DNA of 64,000 bases from positions 992,001-1,056,000 of the forward strand of contig BCKK01000005.1 of NCBI GenBank assembly GCA_001600615.1, in the 5' to 3' direction. Below the pieces are notes generated by a model. The model worked only from the letters and a program-made list of their open reading frames with translations. It was not told the origin of the DNA and did not search any database. This document shows positions 21,248-32,230 of this stretch, one piece after another. The stretch comes from Dioszegia crocea (lineage: Eukaryota; Basidiomycota; Tremellomycetes; Tremellales; Bulleribasidiaceae). Both the position numbers and the translations under genes were made by a program. The stretch's first letter is position 1; each line of letters begins with the position of its first letter.

Positions 21248-21466
21248 AATTTAGATCATAATTGTAGAACGTAACATTTTGGGCTTCAGGACAATGCAAT
21301 CAAGTTATCATTTTACATTACCGGCTAGAGATGATCTACACGCGACTGACTCCTGGCCCATGCTCAGCTTGAACGTCGGTCTACCGCTTTGCGCTCCAAT
21401 TGACGTCCGTCGGCCCTACCTCATCAGCTCGATCCACTAAGTAATGCAGACGAAGCTCTTGACAAC

Positions 21467-23009
21467 TCACCTGCCCTTACCCTTCTCTTCCCTCTTCCTC
21501 TCCTTAGTCTGCTGAGACTCATTTGAACTCTGACTATTCTCCAAGCCCCCTTTGTTACCCAGTACCCTCCTCTGCATCGACTGATCTTCCTCAGTCTCTC
21601 CAGTATCGTCCGCGGACTGCTGCGTTTTGGACCGCTTCGAGAGGACTTCATCTCCACCTTCCCTGCCCTTTCCTCCAGACGTACTACGCCCAACATCTTC
21701 CCCATTCACTCGCTGCCGTTTCAGAGCTTTAGCATCGAACGGCTTCAGCTGCGCTTTCGGGACATTTGCGGCCATCTGCGCTATGGGGCGCGTATAGTCC
21801 GGCGGAGGAGGGAGAGGTTTGGAGACGCGGCGTGCTTGGGTTTTGACCGTTTTGGGGGGGAGTCTCTGTATGATTTGAGGCGAAGATGATGATGCTGAGA
21901 AGGCTCGTGATGATTTTGGGGGGTACGCATCGTTATTGCGGTCATCATTGTCGAATGCGGGTGATTGCTGGCGGATAGGAGAGGCTGGACGGTCGATGGC
22001 AGATACCGAACCCCGGGGTATCCTCGAGGATGGAAGTATAGCTCGGGCAAGGGCAGAAGCGTCCGTTTGTGGGTACAACTGGTCAATACAGGAGAGCTGC
22101 AGCACATCAGCGTCCATTTCACAAGCTTCACTCACACCTCTCTCAAGTGGCGCATCTTCCATCTTAACACCCGCCGACCCTTGCGCCTCATAGCCTATAT
22201 TTCCCGCAAACATGGCCTCAAACTCCTCTGCATCCTTAACGACGCTCTCCGCTTCCCTAAGGATATTGGCCCCGGCGACCGATAATGGATCTCTCCCGCT
22301 CGTGCTCGACAAAGTGGGCGGTAAGCTGGGTGCTCGACCCGCACTGCGACGGTCAGTCACTGGGAAGTTTCTCAGTCGACGTGCCGAGATATGGCTTACG
22401 CGTGATCCCTCTTGAAGTCCTCATATATATCCAAGATCTCCTGCCTGTACACTTGCAACGTACGCCGCTGAGCCATCGTCATCATTCGGATGTAAAGGTG
22501 TGGTAACTCCTCCTCGTTGACGTCCGTATCCGCCTCGGCAACAGAGGCGGGGAAGTACAGCTCAACCAGCATATATACTTTCTCCGGGGTGACTTTCGGC
22601 AACGCCATAGCCCTCAAGACGTGCTATGGAATCAGCACTACATCTCGTATCGGGCGCTGAGGTTTGCGTAGGCGGAACATACCTGTTTTCTCAAAGCGAC
22701 AGAAAATGCAAACATACTATCCACACCCTTTGCTCTCCCAGCCCACCTCTTCACTGCCCGCGCATCTTTCCGACTCAAAGCACCCCTCGCTGTCCATTCT
22801 TCAGGCCCCACCTCCTTCTCCGTCAACTCATCAAGCAACTTTTGTTGCTCGTCCAATACACGCCCGGACTCGGAGATGATTCGGGCGGAGAGCAGCTGGA
22901 GGTGCACGAAGATCTGGAGAGCTGTGGGGATCCGGGGGATGAGGATGTCGGGGGATAGGTAGATCTGGAGTGCCTCCAGTAGGGTTCGAGGGCTTATTGA
23001 GGCTGTCAT
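21467..23009 (-). CDS. conserved-looking protein, unrecognised
   Basis: Three exons on the minus strand. The N-terminal part is helical and ordered (TASISPRTLLEALQIYLS, TALQIFVHLQLLSARII, DEQQKLLDELTEKE, then HVLRAMALPKVTPEKVYMLV and MMTMAQRRTLQVYRQEIL). The second half is disordered and rich in Ser, Pro and basic residues, ending with ERKREEKGKGR. Introns at about 22628-22681 and 22343-22398 keep the frame. The helical N-terminal 170 residues suggest a scaffold or complex subunit, while the basic tail suggests nucleus or nucleolus. I do not recognise the family. The frame may extend into a further tiny exon past the stop at 21467 (a GTGAGT donor overlaps the stop), but the implied intron is unusually short. 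Start is the ATG at 23007-23009. Confidence 0.75.
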
Positions 23010-23630
23010 TGCTCTCTTTGCGTAGGGGTCGGGCTGAGTAGGTAGGTAACTAATTGATAGCTTTTGGCGCGCAACAAGATCGAGTACGCGATTGTAAACA
23101 AATGCCACGTGTCATACCTTACCCTTACCCTAGGGCCTACATGTAAGATCGGAGAGATGTATTATATACATTCCCCACGATGAGGGTATAGCACTACTAT
23201 GGCTCTGACTGACGCTCTCACAAGATGTCAGAAAGCCCTGGATCTACTTTGGCGAAAGACACCAATGCTGGCCGCAGATGAACCGATAAGGCGTGAACAA
23301 GAATGGTGGACCTCGGCGATCGGTGGACCCACTCGCCCATCGCAGACACTCTCAGGCAGACGCATGTAAGCTCAATATGTCAGAGACCCGAGGCAACTGC
23401 CAAAGAGGACAGCAAAGGATCTCCAGGGACTGAACTCCCAAACTGCTGACATCTGACGTGTTCAGGATGTCTACTTTGAAGGGGTGTGAAAGGATCTAAA
23501 CAGGACAGGGGTAAGAGGCTCGCCCTCACGCCTGGAGCTTGCTGGATCATCGCCCGGACCTATCGATCCTTACCCCTCTAATCGCCCATCAACCTCAAAT
23601 CCACAACTTCTTTATTCCTAAAGCAAAGCC
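23010..23630. other. intergenic region before the tandem family pair
   Basis: About 620 bases. Left part is the 5' flank of the minus-strand gene; the right part is the presumed promoter of the next + gene. It contains AAGGGGTGTGA at 23479-23489, also found before the family member at 54517. Confidence 0.45.
23479..23489 (+). promoter_or_regulatory. candidate shared upstream element (copy 1)
   Basis: AAGGGGTGTGA, about 150 bases before the ATG at 23631. The identical 11-mer occurs at 54189-54199 before a related gene. The core GGGGTGTG alone is seen in three further places in the window, so significance is modest. Confidence 0.25.
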
Positions 23631-24654
23631 ATGTCCTCCAACTCAGCTTCATTCCCAGCCCCCTTCCCATCAACCTTACCTCATTCCGCCCAGGCAACTC
23701 TCGCCTCCCTCCAGAATGGTCGCACTGCCCGCTGGTCACTCAGACACCCTGATAACTCGTACCAAGCCGGCCACCGGCTGGCGCTACCGCTGGCAAAAGG
23801 CTACGACTCCATCAAGTACGGAAAAGCCTACGAGAACGCGCGACCTGCTCGTCAACACGGGCACGTTCAATACTGCTCTCACTGAAGCTCAAGTGGGTCC
23901 GCTTTGGCGGGCATTCCTCGACAGGACAGGCTACTGCCCTCATCAGCGCGGTACGGGTCATCCCATCATCAACTGCCCCGTCGGCCTTACTCAAAATGCA
24001 GAACATTACAGGCGCGATGGTCCCAGTATGGCATTGACAACTTTGGCCAATACCGTCACTCGCCAGAATATCGGTTGGACGAATGATACTCAACTTCTCG
24101 ACGCTGTAGCTAAGGCTAGTGGCGTCTCCACTGACCTCGCCACGACTAAGCCCCCAACTACCACTGCTATCCCCACGACGATCCCCCAACCCAAACCCAA
24201 ACCTGCTCGAGCGACAAATGCTGAAATTTGCCGTTTATTGGCGACGAGGTGGAAGATGACGGACCCAGCAGATCGCATATCCGCGCTCAAGGCCTACAGC
24301 AAGGTGAAGAAACCTCTCGATCGGCGCACGATCGCACCCACCGTCACGGCCCTAGTATCAGCAACCAACAACTCCATCATCCCCCCAACAGCCAATCCGG
24401 GTCTGAGAGCTGCCAAGCGACCGACCCCGCGTTGCGAATGTTACGAGGACGAGTATTGTGACATCTGTGACCCGAGTCTCGACGATAATGGGAATCCCAA
24501 GGTCAAAAGGGCCCCACTCATCCCATGGCTCACTACTGAAGATACCTACCTCGCCGCCGGGGTCAGTGTGGTCAGTCTTTTGGCCGCTGGCTGTTGGCTC
24601 TACTCCAAATCACTCGCCTCGTCCCGTTCTCAAGGAAGGATGTACAACTACTGA
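23631..24654 (+). CDS. family member 1: tail-anchored protein with Cys cluster
   Basis: The main frame runs to TGA at 24654 and encodes DLLVNTGTFNTALTEAQV, PLWRAFLDRTGYCPHQRG, SMALTTLANTVTRQNIGW, EICRLLATRWKMTDPADR, a Cys-rich patch CECYEDEYCDIC, and a C-terminal transmembrane segment (YLAAGVSVVSLLAAGCWLY) followed by a short tail ending MYNY. The 5' end has two models. Starting at the leader-proximal ATG 23631 needs a 58-nt intron (23759-23816, GTACCA...CAAG) that enters the main frame; starting at ATG 23716 needs no intron. Without splicing, the 23631 ATG drives an overlapping 84-codon frame. It resembles the protein at 25360 (PLYDALLGGTGC; IKALTTFYTNTGYTN) and lies in tandem with it. Function unknown; likely anchored to an internal membrane with its bulk in the cytosol. 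Confidence 0.68.
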
Positions 24655-25359
24655 GGTCTTATCACCAATCTCGGATCGTCCGATCCTGTCGACTTCGTCT
24701 CAATCCCCTGCTCTCTCCATTTCTCGAAGACCCATATCCCATCCGCGGCTGTCTAGTGCGCTGCCTACCTCATACCCGGCGCTGTATCAATGTGTCCCCT
24801 TCTGGCGACCTCGAAACACTATCGCCGCCACCCAAGTTCCATATCCGACTTCATCCCAAACTCCTCAAAGTGCACATTCATGTATTTGCCCGCTGCCGGT
24901 CAATCGTATGTATATCTATACCTACTTTGCGCTGCATTATACAAATAGTCTTGTGAGTGCACAGCGAGCCCACGTATGGGTCATGGAGCCTGCAGCCGTG
25001 AGAGGACCCTCACACTCCACTTGAAGTCGATCCTGAGTGCGCCTTGGGCAGGGTCTAACGAAACACGTCTGGACCACATTCAAGGGATAGTCAGCTACCC
25101 CTGTTCTGCATATGGTGTCAGCCCTGTCTGTGATGTTCGGGTGAAAGGAGATCAGCCGTCCAAATCCCTCGCGTTGGTTCAGCTTTTGACCCGTGCATAG
25201 TCTCCCCCGCTTTGTACCCCAATCTATCGATACGATACAGCCTTCCACCGATCAGACAGTCACATCAAGGTCATTCAAAACTTACTGAAATCTGCTATAC
25301 CCACGCCCAAATCCCAGCACCCAAATTTTGATCAAAGCTCCCTTCTTACTCGACTCGCC
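24655..25359. other. intergenic region between tandem family members
   Basis: About 700 bases with overlapping open frames that show no protein-like conservation. Promoter and leader of the next gene at the right end. Confidence 0.5.
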
Positions 25360-26292
25360 ATGTCCACTGGCACGCCTACTTCCCGGCGTATGCCCCGCTC
25401 CCAGACCCACGAGATACTCACTTTCGGTCCAATCACAGACCTGGCCTTCGCTGGCGACGAGGCGAGGTCAAGCCAAGAAGTGAACATCCTGCCTCTGTAC
25501 GACGCGCTCCTTGGTGGTACAGGCTGCGAATTGTCATTCGAAGCGCCTCCTGGTACGTCATTCAATACCGACAGCCAGTCAGACCGAGACCGCGTCAGAC
25601 CCCTTGTATCGGACGCAATGTTGACCTTTGTTGTGAATGCTGTCTTTGACAAGAACTTCCGATACCGGAATCAAAGACATGCCATCAAGGCGCTGACGAC
25701 CTTCTACACCAACACGGGGTATACCAATACGATATCGCCATCAGCGAATGTCGCCGTCGCTGACATGGCTGACTGGATTCGTGGAATGAGTGTGGCGACC
25801 CGTCGCGGGTGGATTGAGACGTACTTTGCGAGGAGGGCCCATGCGGAGCCGGAGGCAGGCAGCGATGATCATGGTCAAGAGTGGCAGCAGGATTGGGTGG
25901 ATCCGGTGCCGGACCCCAGTGTGGTGGAAGCGCAAGGCTGGGAGAGGGATTGGATGGACCCGGTGCTGGATCCCAGTACTGTGGAACAGCGAGGCTGGGA
26001 GAAGGATTGGGAAGACGCAGATTCGGAACGTGGGTCGGTGGCAAGGTCCGAGTGGGAAGAGTATAGGGAGGAGGGCTTTGCCAAGATCGGCAACGGACTG
26101 AATGTCCATGAAGAACAGACCCGCCAAGCTAGACTGAATGTCGAGAGGAGGAGAGCGGGAAGGAAGGCGGAGACGAGCAAGAGTCGGTCTGACAAGTTGG
26201 CGTTGGGGGCAATCACTCTTCTCACTGCCCTGGGTTTAGGCGCTGCAGCATACCACTTCTGCTCCCGGTCCGGCGACACGTACACCGATTAG
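25360..26292 (+). CDS. family member 2: tail-anchored protein with 19-residue repeats
   Basis: A single 310-codon exon. Residues 27-60 (DLAFAGDEARSS, LPLYDALLGGTGCE) align with family member 1. Residues 85-126 (DAMLTFVVNAVFDKNFRY, IKALTTFYTNTGYTNT) and the motif DMADWIRGMSVATRR at 135-149 align with the protein at 54517 (DLEDWVGKMSVDTRR). Residues 174-230 are three 19-residue acidic, Trp-rich repeats. After a basic coiled stretch (QARLNVERRRAGRKAE) a transmembrane segment at about 279-298 (KLALGAITLLTALGLGAAAY) and a 12-residue tail close the chain, so it looks tail-anchored. There is no signal peptide. No family is recognised. An intronless gene is unusual among its neighbours. Confidence 0.8.
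   Translation: MSTGTPTSRRMPRSQTHEILTFGPITDLAFAGDEARSSQEVNILPLYDALLGGTGCELSFEAPPGTSFNTDSQSDRDRVRPLVSDAMLTFVVNAVFDKNFRYRNQRHAIKALTTFYTNTGYTNTISPSANVAVADMADWIRGMSVATRRGWIETYFARRAHAEPEAGSDDHGQEWQQDWVDPVPDPSVVEAQGWERDWMDPVLDPSTVEQRGWEKDWEDADSERGSVARSEWEEYREEGFAKIGNGLNVHEEQTRQARLNVERRRAGRKAETSKSRSDKLALGAITLLTALGLGAAAYHFCSRSGDTYTD
25879..26049 (+). repeat. three 57-bp coding repeats
   Basis: Three tandem units of 19 codons inside family member 2. The units begin EWQQDWVDP, GWERDWMDP and GWEKDWEDA; the first two share DPSVVE/DPSTVE, the third is diverged in its second half. Confidence 0.8.
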
Positions 26293-26555
26293 CAGTTTGA
26301 AGATTCCCCCTTCCAGATACCAGAACTCTCAGCTAGAAACCATTTATCGCTTTGTTAATACTATCGTTAGCTCTTGTAGATTCAGATGTTGTGCCATCCA
26401 TGTGCTCACTCGCATCCACCAGTCAGCGTGGACGCCAGTGAAGAGTCACCATATCCATATTGCGTCGTAGTCAAAACCTCGACATCAGACTCTTTGCCAC
26501 CGAATCGCACAATTAGCCAGCAGAGAACTCACAGAACGCCAATTACATGCCGCAT

Positions 26556-27698
26556 CTAGAGATCGACCAATCCCCCCTGTTCAGCCGCCCTCCCTTTCCC
26601 ATTCCCCAACCCACCCGCTCCGCCTTGTCCAGCCACTGGAGATCGCCACGCATCCGCCTCTCCACCCAGCGCATTCTCCCTGACGACCGTTTCGGTCAAA
26701 TCTCTCGGTTCATCCAAATCATCATCGTCCTCCAGACTGAACCGTCCCGCAAACCCATCCTCCTCATCTTCCTCTGCAGCACGTATATGGCTGTATCCTC
26801 CACTTCGCTGAGACCGCCGCCAACCGAATCCTTGTCCGCCTGTCGGCCGGCTAGCCGCGTGGCCATTTGACGCTCCGCCTGAGCCGAATTTGGGCAGAGA
26901 GACCGAGGGGAGTTTGAAGGGAAGGGAAGAGGGGATGGGGAATTGTTCGATGCCTCGTCGGCCGAGATAGAGGCGGTTGTAGAATGTGTGTCCGAGGAAC
27001 CAGGTTAGAACTGCTATCAGAAGACTGATTGGGTTAGCTTTGACCTGCCCCAGAGGAGACTGGGAACTTACAACGACCCAAAAGCGGTATAGTGGCCTGA
27101 CTCTAATGAAGTCTTGGATGTTGTGGGACATGCGACGTGGGTATGCCACTCAAAGAAGAATTGACAGTGGTTTGCTGGATCTCCAGGTGGAAGAGCGGCG
27201 ACGAGGACAGGTTTGCCAGCTGAGAATTCGTTTGGGTTGCAGACGAACTTTCAGTTCAGCTATAGAGTACGACACAGTCTTTGCAGCTGACGACAAGTCT
27301 ACTCACTCTGATAGCTGAAGATGCGGCTGTGAGTGGGTTCACAGGACATGCCGAGCCTAGCTTCATGTACATCATCGGTTCTTTGGTACTTTCAGACAGA
27401 AGCAGTGTCGAGTTGAACTGACTGTTCTGGTCAGCTTCTTTGAATGACACTTCGAGGCTATCGGCCAGAAAGCTTACCCAAGCGAGAAGTCCCCGCGCTC
27501 TCTAGTCGTATACCCTCCAACCAGTTCTGGGTCATCGACCTTGTACAGCTCTCCAACGACACTTCGACACACGTTCAATTTGTACTCCCTGTCCCCGACT
27601 GTTGCCGTATAATCCGAAGCGGCTGAAGAAAGCGAGGAGAGATCGTAGTGGGTCCCATCGTCCAGCGTGAGGGTACAGGGGTGGTGACAGGTAGCCAT
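26556..27698 (-). CDS. MRH-domain membrane protein (Atg27 / Mrl1-like)
   Basis: Minus-strand exons give CTLTLDDGTHYDLSSLSS, YKLNVCRSVVGELYKVDD, GGYTTRERGDFSLG, GSACPVNPLTAAS, SFVCNPNEFSAGKPVLV, and NHCQFFFEWHTHVACPT, followed by a transmembrane segment (FLLIAVLTWFLGHTFYNRLY) and a cytosolic tail with acidic clusters (EEDEEDG, EDDDDLDEPRD). The Cys spacing and the final C-x-FxFEWHTxxAC match the mannose-6-phosphate-receptor homology fold used by Atg27 and Mrl1 for sorting between Golgi, endosome and vacuole. The first visible Met is MATCHHPC, directly at the domain, so the expected signal peptide is not visible. An acceptor-like cctttcag just upstream hints at an unseen 5' exon. Divergent from the gene at 27876. 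Confidence 0.82.
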
Positions 27699-27875
27699 AG
27701 TGTCTCTGCGAGCTAGCTGAAAGGACAATGTATAGTGGCCAAATTGGCCGAATCTTGAGCTCGAAAGCAGACCGAGGTCCTTACGTCATCGCTGTGCCGA
27801 TACAAGATTTGGTGGCCGGGACTCACAACCTTGTTGTCTTATCACCTCTTTTTCTCCTCCTCCCAGCAATACACA
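27699..27875. promoter_or_regulatory. short divergent promoter
   Basis: Only 177 bases separate the MRH-protein ATG and the ATG of the small mitochondrial protein, so one compact region serves both. No TATA element is seen. Confidence 0.5.
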
Positions 27876-28461
27876 ATGCCTACCTTCAGAGCCCCAACCG
27901 ATATCCTACGGCTGGTGAGGCGCCTGCCCTCATCTAACCCACTTGCAGCATGTCAAGGGGCAGCCCCACTCCTCTCGGCTCGACCAATACATTCCACCCC
28001 TCTCCGCCAGGCTTCTGAAGTCCCGAAGGACCCTATGGCCCCACCCGACATTCAGGCATTTTACGACAAGCTCGTTAGTCATCCTGGTGCCATGGACGCT
28101 TTGATCACCGCTAGGAAATTGATGCAAGATAAGGGTACGTCTTGATAGGCAGTCGGTCGCGTGAGGGGTTTTAGCTGATAGTTGTAGGGTACGACGTCAC
28201 TCGACCGCCTAGCACGTTGGAGATTATGAAGCTTGGGATGGATAAGGATATGCGCGAAGCGGGCTCGAAGGTGTGTCATACGCCGTCAGGGTAGGTTTGG
28301 GCAGAGGCTGATATTCGATTAGTTGATGTCGGAACTAAGAGATGCTGGAGTGGAGGTGAAGCCCGAGGTGAGTCAGGCCATGCTGAGGACGAGCGTCAAG
28401 TGCTAATGATTCTCAGGTATTGAAGGCTCTGTTTGAGAGGATGAAACCATCGTCAAAGTAG
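27876..28461 (+). CDS. small mitochondrial protein, unrecognised
   Basis: Four exons encode about 145 residues. The N-terminus (MPTFRAPTDILRLVRRLP, SARPIHSTPLRQAS) is rich in Arg and hydroxylated residues and lacks acids, with an RxIHST-type cleavage context, so import into mitochondria is likely. The mature part is helical: IQAFYDKLVSHPGAMDAL, LGMDKDMREAGSKLMSEL, EVLKALFERMK. No family is recognised. Size and helix content would fit an accessory subunit of a respiratory complex or ribosome, but that is a guess. A short TCC-rich leader precedes the ATG. Confidence 0.75.
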
Positions 28462-28740
28462 AGGTGATCGAAGTGCGAGGAGCGGGGGTTCTATAGATGC
28501 GTTAGTTGGCGGTTGTACCTGTGTAGCTTCCTGTATATGTTATTATCCTTCTCCGACTCTTGGTTGTCTTGCAGCGCTTAGCATCAAAGATCATCGATAT
28601 CCTAGCATGCCCCGCCGATGACCAATGTCGCCAAAATTCTGCGAGACCAGGCCCACGGCGCACGCAGGGTCCGGGTTCTCGATGAATTCCGTTTGTTCAT
28701 CCTCTTGCCTCTTGACTTTGATCCGGTTCATGGCTTTCAT

Positions 28741-30045
28741 ATGCCTGCCGCTCTGGTCAGCTATGACTCCTCCTCATCCGACACAGACGATAGCTCTCCT
28801 GGACCTGCATCTGGGCAGAAGCGATCCGCGCCCTCGGCTCAGATAGCCACAGCCACAACCACCTCAATCTCACCTCCAGCTAAAAAGTACGTTCCCTAAA
28901 TTCGTCTGCCTGGTCTTCCTGACGTTGTTCTTACCTGGGCAGAAAGCGTGGACTACCAAAGCTTCCAATATCGTTTGACACGGCCAGTACGCCCCCTCTA
29001 GATACACTCGCCAAGTCCCATATGCGACAATGCTGATATTGTCAAAGATCCCAAAGATGATCCATCGCAACATCAAGGTCGAAAGCGCTCACGCCCTTTC
29101 GTCCAGGGCGATTACAATGCCCATATCTACATCTCCCGTATGTTCACCTTCGGTCCAATGAGAGCGGCTCGATGCTGATTTCGTATAGTCGCTATACCCA
29201 CCGCGCTCCGACGGACGATTGAAGAAATAACTACCCTCGCTGGGGATCTTTGTCCGGGACATACGATCCAGTCTTTAGTCTCCACACCATCGCTTCCTGT
29301 ATCGAGAGCAATAAAATCTGACCTAAGTGGAGGTCAAGCTCGAAAGCCGACAATAGATCTTCCGCTTCATATATCCCTCACTCACCCACTCCCGCTCCGC
29401 CAATCCCAGCTCGTTGCGTTCCGGGATGACTTGCGTGCAGCTCTACGCCAGACGGTGACAGCGGACGGGAAAGGGCTCATAAGGCTGAGTCTGGCTGGGG
29501 ATGTGGTGGGTTTCGTCAATGGGAGGCGGTATGGTGGGGAGGGAGCGGGCGGGCGAGCGTTTTTGGCTCTTAGGGTGACGGCTGGATCAAAAGAGGTAAG
29601 TCTGTTCTTTTCTACTCCCAGTCTGTCCAAGGTAGATGGTATTGGACCATCCCTTATCCTCCCTGCACGACTCTGGCTGATAAACGATCAGATCGAAAGG
29701 CTCGTCACCGATACCATCCACCCCATACTCGCCAAACTCCATTTACCACTATACCATTCCAACCCTCAATTCCACACTTCGTTCGCTTGGACACTGACAG
29801 ATCCTTCATCTAATCTTCCAACTGGAAACACGGTCGAAGACGGCGATGATCTGGAAGACCAAGTTCCTGCTACTTCACAATCGAAAACGGGCGAACATGG
29901 TAATACCCCCTTTACGCCGGAGGCTCTCGCCGCGATTTCGGAGCGGTTCGGGAAGGCTTTGATTGATGCGCAGCCTAGGGGTGGATGGGAGATAGGAGAG
30001 CTGGAATTGAAGATAGGCAAAGAGGTACATAAGTTGCCACTATGA
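28741..30045 (+). CDS. USB1: U6 snRNA phosphodiesterase Usb1 (Mpn1)
   Basis: A 2H-phosphoesterase. The N-terminus opens MPAALVSYDSSSSDTDD, the acidic/Ser start usual for Usb1, followed by a KKRGLP basic patch. Both catalytic H-x-S motifs are present: LPLHISLTHPLPL and PQFHTSFAWTL. Between them are GFVNGRRYGG and RAFLALRVTAGSKEI. It ends GELELKIGKEVHKLPL, the family's C-terminal strand. Usb1 trims the oligo(U) tail of U6 snRNA in the nucleus and protects it from decay. Four introns are inferred. The frame is open upstream to an ATG at 28618; I prefer 28741 because of its match to the family start. A Gly-rich insert (YGGEGAGGR) sits in the loop before the second strand. Confidence 0.9.
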
Positions 30046-30138
30046 CAGGGAGATGCAGCTGTGCAATCCTACACGTTTGACACACCGTCGCTTACACAAT
30101 ATCCTGCGTGACAAGGTAAACCCACTACATATGCCATG

Positions 30139-31695
30139 CTATCTATATCTATAAGTCCCGCCTGATCCTCCAATAGGCACTGGAACACTTTGGAACCTTT
30201 TCAACAACTCAATCTCCCACTCCCTGTACTCCCTGTCCCGCCTACGAGCCATGACGGCCTCATCCGAGAACATCTTCCTATACTCGCTATCCGCCATCCC
30301 ATTCGCCCTCGCCTCCTCCTGCTCTTCCCTCTCCGCATCAAGCAACGCCTTCCGCTCGACCAATGCACGCTCCCATACCGCCCATGGTATACTACCACCT
30401 GCCGGTCCCGATGGTGAGGGGTTGACATACTCCTGCGGAGGCGCCGCTGGGGTACTTTCCAGATTCATCATCGCCTCTTCGTCATTCTCCGCCACAGGCT
30501 CCGGTTCAGCCGGCACCTCGACCTCCGCCTCCTCCTCCTTCGCATTCCCATCTAGCACTTCCTCATCCCCATGTAAAGGGAACTCCCCCTGCCTCGTCCG
30601 TGTCAGAGTAACAACGTGGGCACCGCATCCCAACGCCAATCCGATATCATGTACGATACTCCGGACGTACGTCCCGCTCGACACAGTCATCCGGACTTTG
30701 AAACTCGCCGGTCGTAAACCCGTGGCTGGCGAAGTTTCGGGCACCTCCTCAGCGTTGAGATCGGGAACAGCCGGGTCGGCTTTGGAGTCATGTGCCGATT
30801 CCGAGGCCTTGTGAACAATATCCGTCAGGCGCTTGAAAACTGTCTTTTCCTCGGATGATAGACGTTCTTTGGGCCAGACCCAAGAGTGGCCGCCGTCTCC
30901 TGACGTAACGGAGGCAGGGCGGAAGTCTAGGAGGTCGATCGAGACTGTGCATTCTCGGACGGGGATGGGTCGGGGTAGGGGCTTAGACTCGCGCGCGTAT
31001 TCATATAGCGGCTTACCGTCCATCTTTAGTGCGGAGAAGCTGGGCAAGTCAGCTCAGGTACGTAGTCAGATGAGTCGAGACGTACATTGGTGGTGTCTGG
31101 TTGATTTTGCCTCGGAACTGATCCAGGACTCGCTCAACATCCTCGCGCGTGATTCCGTCGAAGGAGTGGGTTGACATTACGGGCCCTTCAGAGTCGTACG
31201 TTGTAGTTGCAGCGCCGAGAAGACCATCGCTTTCGTATTCCTACGGAACGTCAAATTGTATACAGATGACCATATCTTGGTATTTCGTAGCTCACCTTGG
31301 AGCACTCCAAGAACTTGTTCAAATGCTTGGTACCCCTGTTCACGCCAATCACTGTCGGCAATCAGCTTAATGTCGAGCGTCGTCCGATGATTTTCAGCTC
31401 ACCAAGCACACCATCCGCCAACGGATCCAACGTTCCCCCTTGTCCAATCTTCAACCCTTTATGCGTCAGGTTCTGCTTCCTCTTGTGCTTCTCCTGCGGT
31501 TTGACCTGGTCAGGGTTGTAGAAGAGCTTAGAGTCGAGTAAGAGCGGCGTAATATCGTCAATAACTCTCATCCTGGCCTGTCAGTCCGTTCTCATATTAG
31601 CCAGTGGGGAAGACGTACGAGCTTGGACCTGATGGTTTGGCAATAGGGAACAACCCATTGAGGGGAAGCGGAGGGGTAGTGGGTGCTTTCGGCAT
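30139..31695 (-). CDS. PUS4: tRNA pseudouridine-55 synthase (TruB family)
   Basis: Minus-strand exons read [33 protein letters not shown], the catalytic [15 protein letters not shown] (Asp of GTLDP is the nucleophile), [33 protein letters not shown] and [20 protein letters not shown]. Later come [19 protein letters not shown] and [18 protein letters not shown]. This is the complete TruB core. Pus4 makes pseudouridine 55 in the T-loop of nuclear and mitochondrial tRNAs. Eukaryote-type insertions are large: about 60 residues between the PUA-proximal strands ([10 protein letters not shown] to ETSPATGL) and an acidic C-terminal extension ([15 protein letters not shown]) ending in a basic segment. 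Introns are confined to the 5' half. It diverges from SAD1. Confidence 0.93.
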
Positions 31696-32230
31696 CCTGA
31701 GGGATGATATTTTGGGCAAGGCAAATGCGATTTTGGCGCAGTGAGAAAAGCTTCGGGATAGCAGCTTGACGTTGGGCTCCTATGTGAGCTCTGGTGAGTG
31801 GTGCTTTAGGAAGTCCGAGTGTAGTGTGAGATGAGGCAACAGCATCGCATGTCTGCAGCGAAATCTTTGGCAGTCAACTTTCTGGTTGCTTTACGTAAAA
31901 GTCCAGTCAGGGAAGGAATGGGGCGCCCAAACTCTATTAACTGAGCTCTCCATCCTTCTTCCTCTTGAGACTGCACCATAGTCACGTCCTACACAGAGGT
32001 TGTCGACGCACAGATCAGAGCGCTCAGATTCAGCTATATCATAGCCAACTTTCAGCATCAAAATCGAATCAACCGCTGGAGTTATCGCGGTGCTCGAAGC
32101 CTGATAAAAGGTCCGCTCCCCCGCCACTTCAGTTTCTACCTTTGATACCTCGACCCCAAGCATAAGCGTGAGTACGATTCAGCTTTGCAACTATCACCTG
32201 ATAGAAGCTTACACCACAGCTTGGCAAGTA
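31696..32230. promoter_or_regulatory. divergent promoter between PUS4 and SAD1
   Basis: About 535 bases. On the SAD1 side a GTGAGT donor at 32168 and an AG shortly before the ATG suggest a 5'-leader intron. No TATA element is clear. Short frames on both strands are shadows. Confidence 0.45.

Noticed and set aside
30251..30814. 187-codon + frame over PUS4
   Set aside because: Ser/Ala/Thr-rich antisense shadow of the acidic PUS4 C-terminus.
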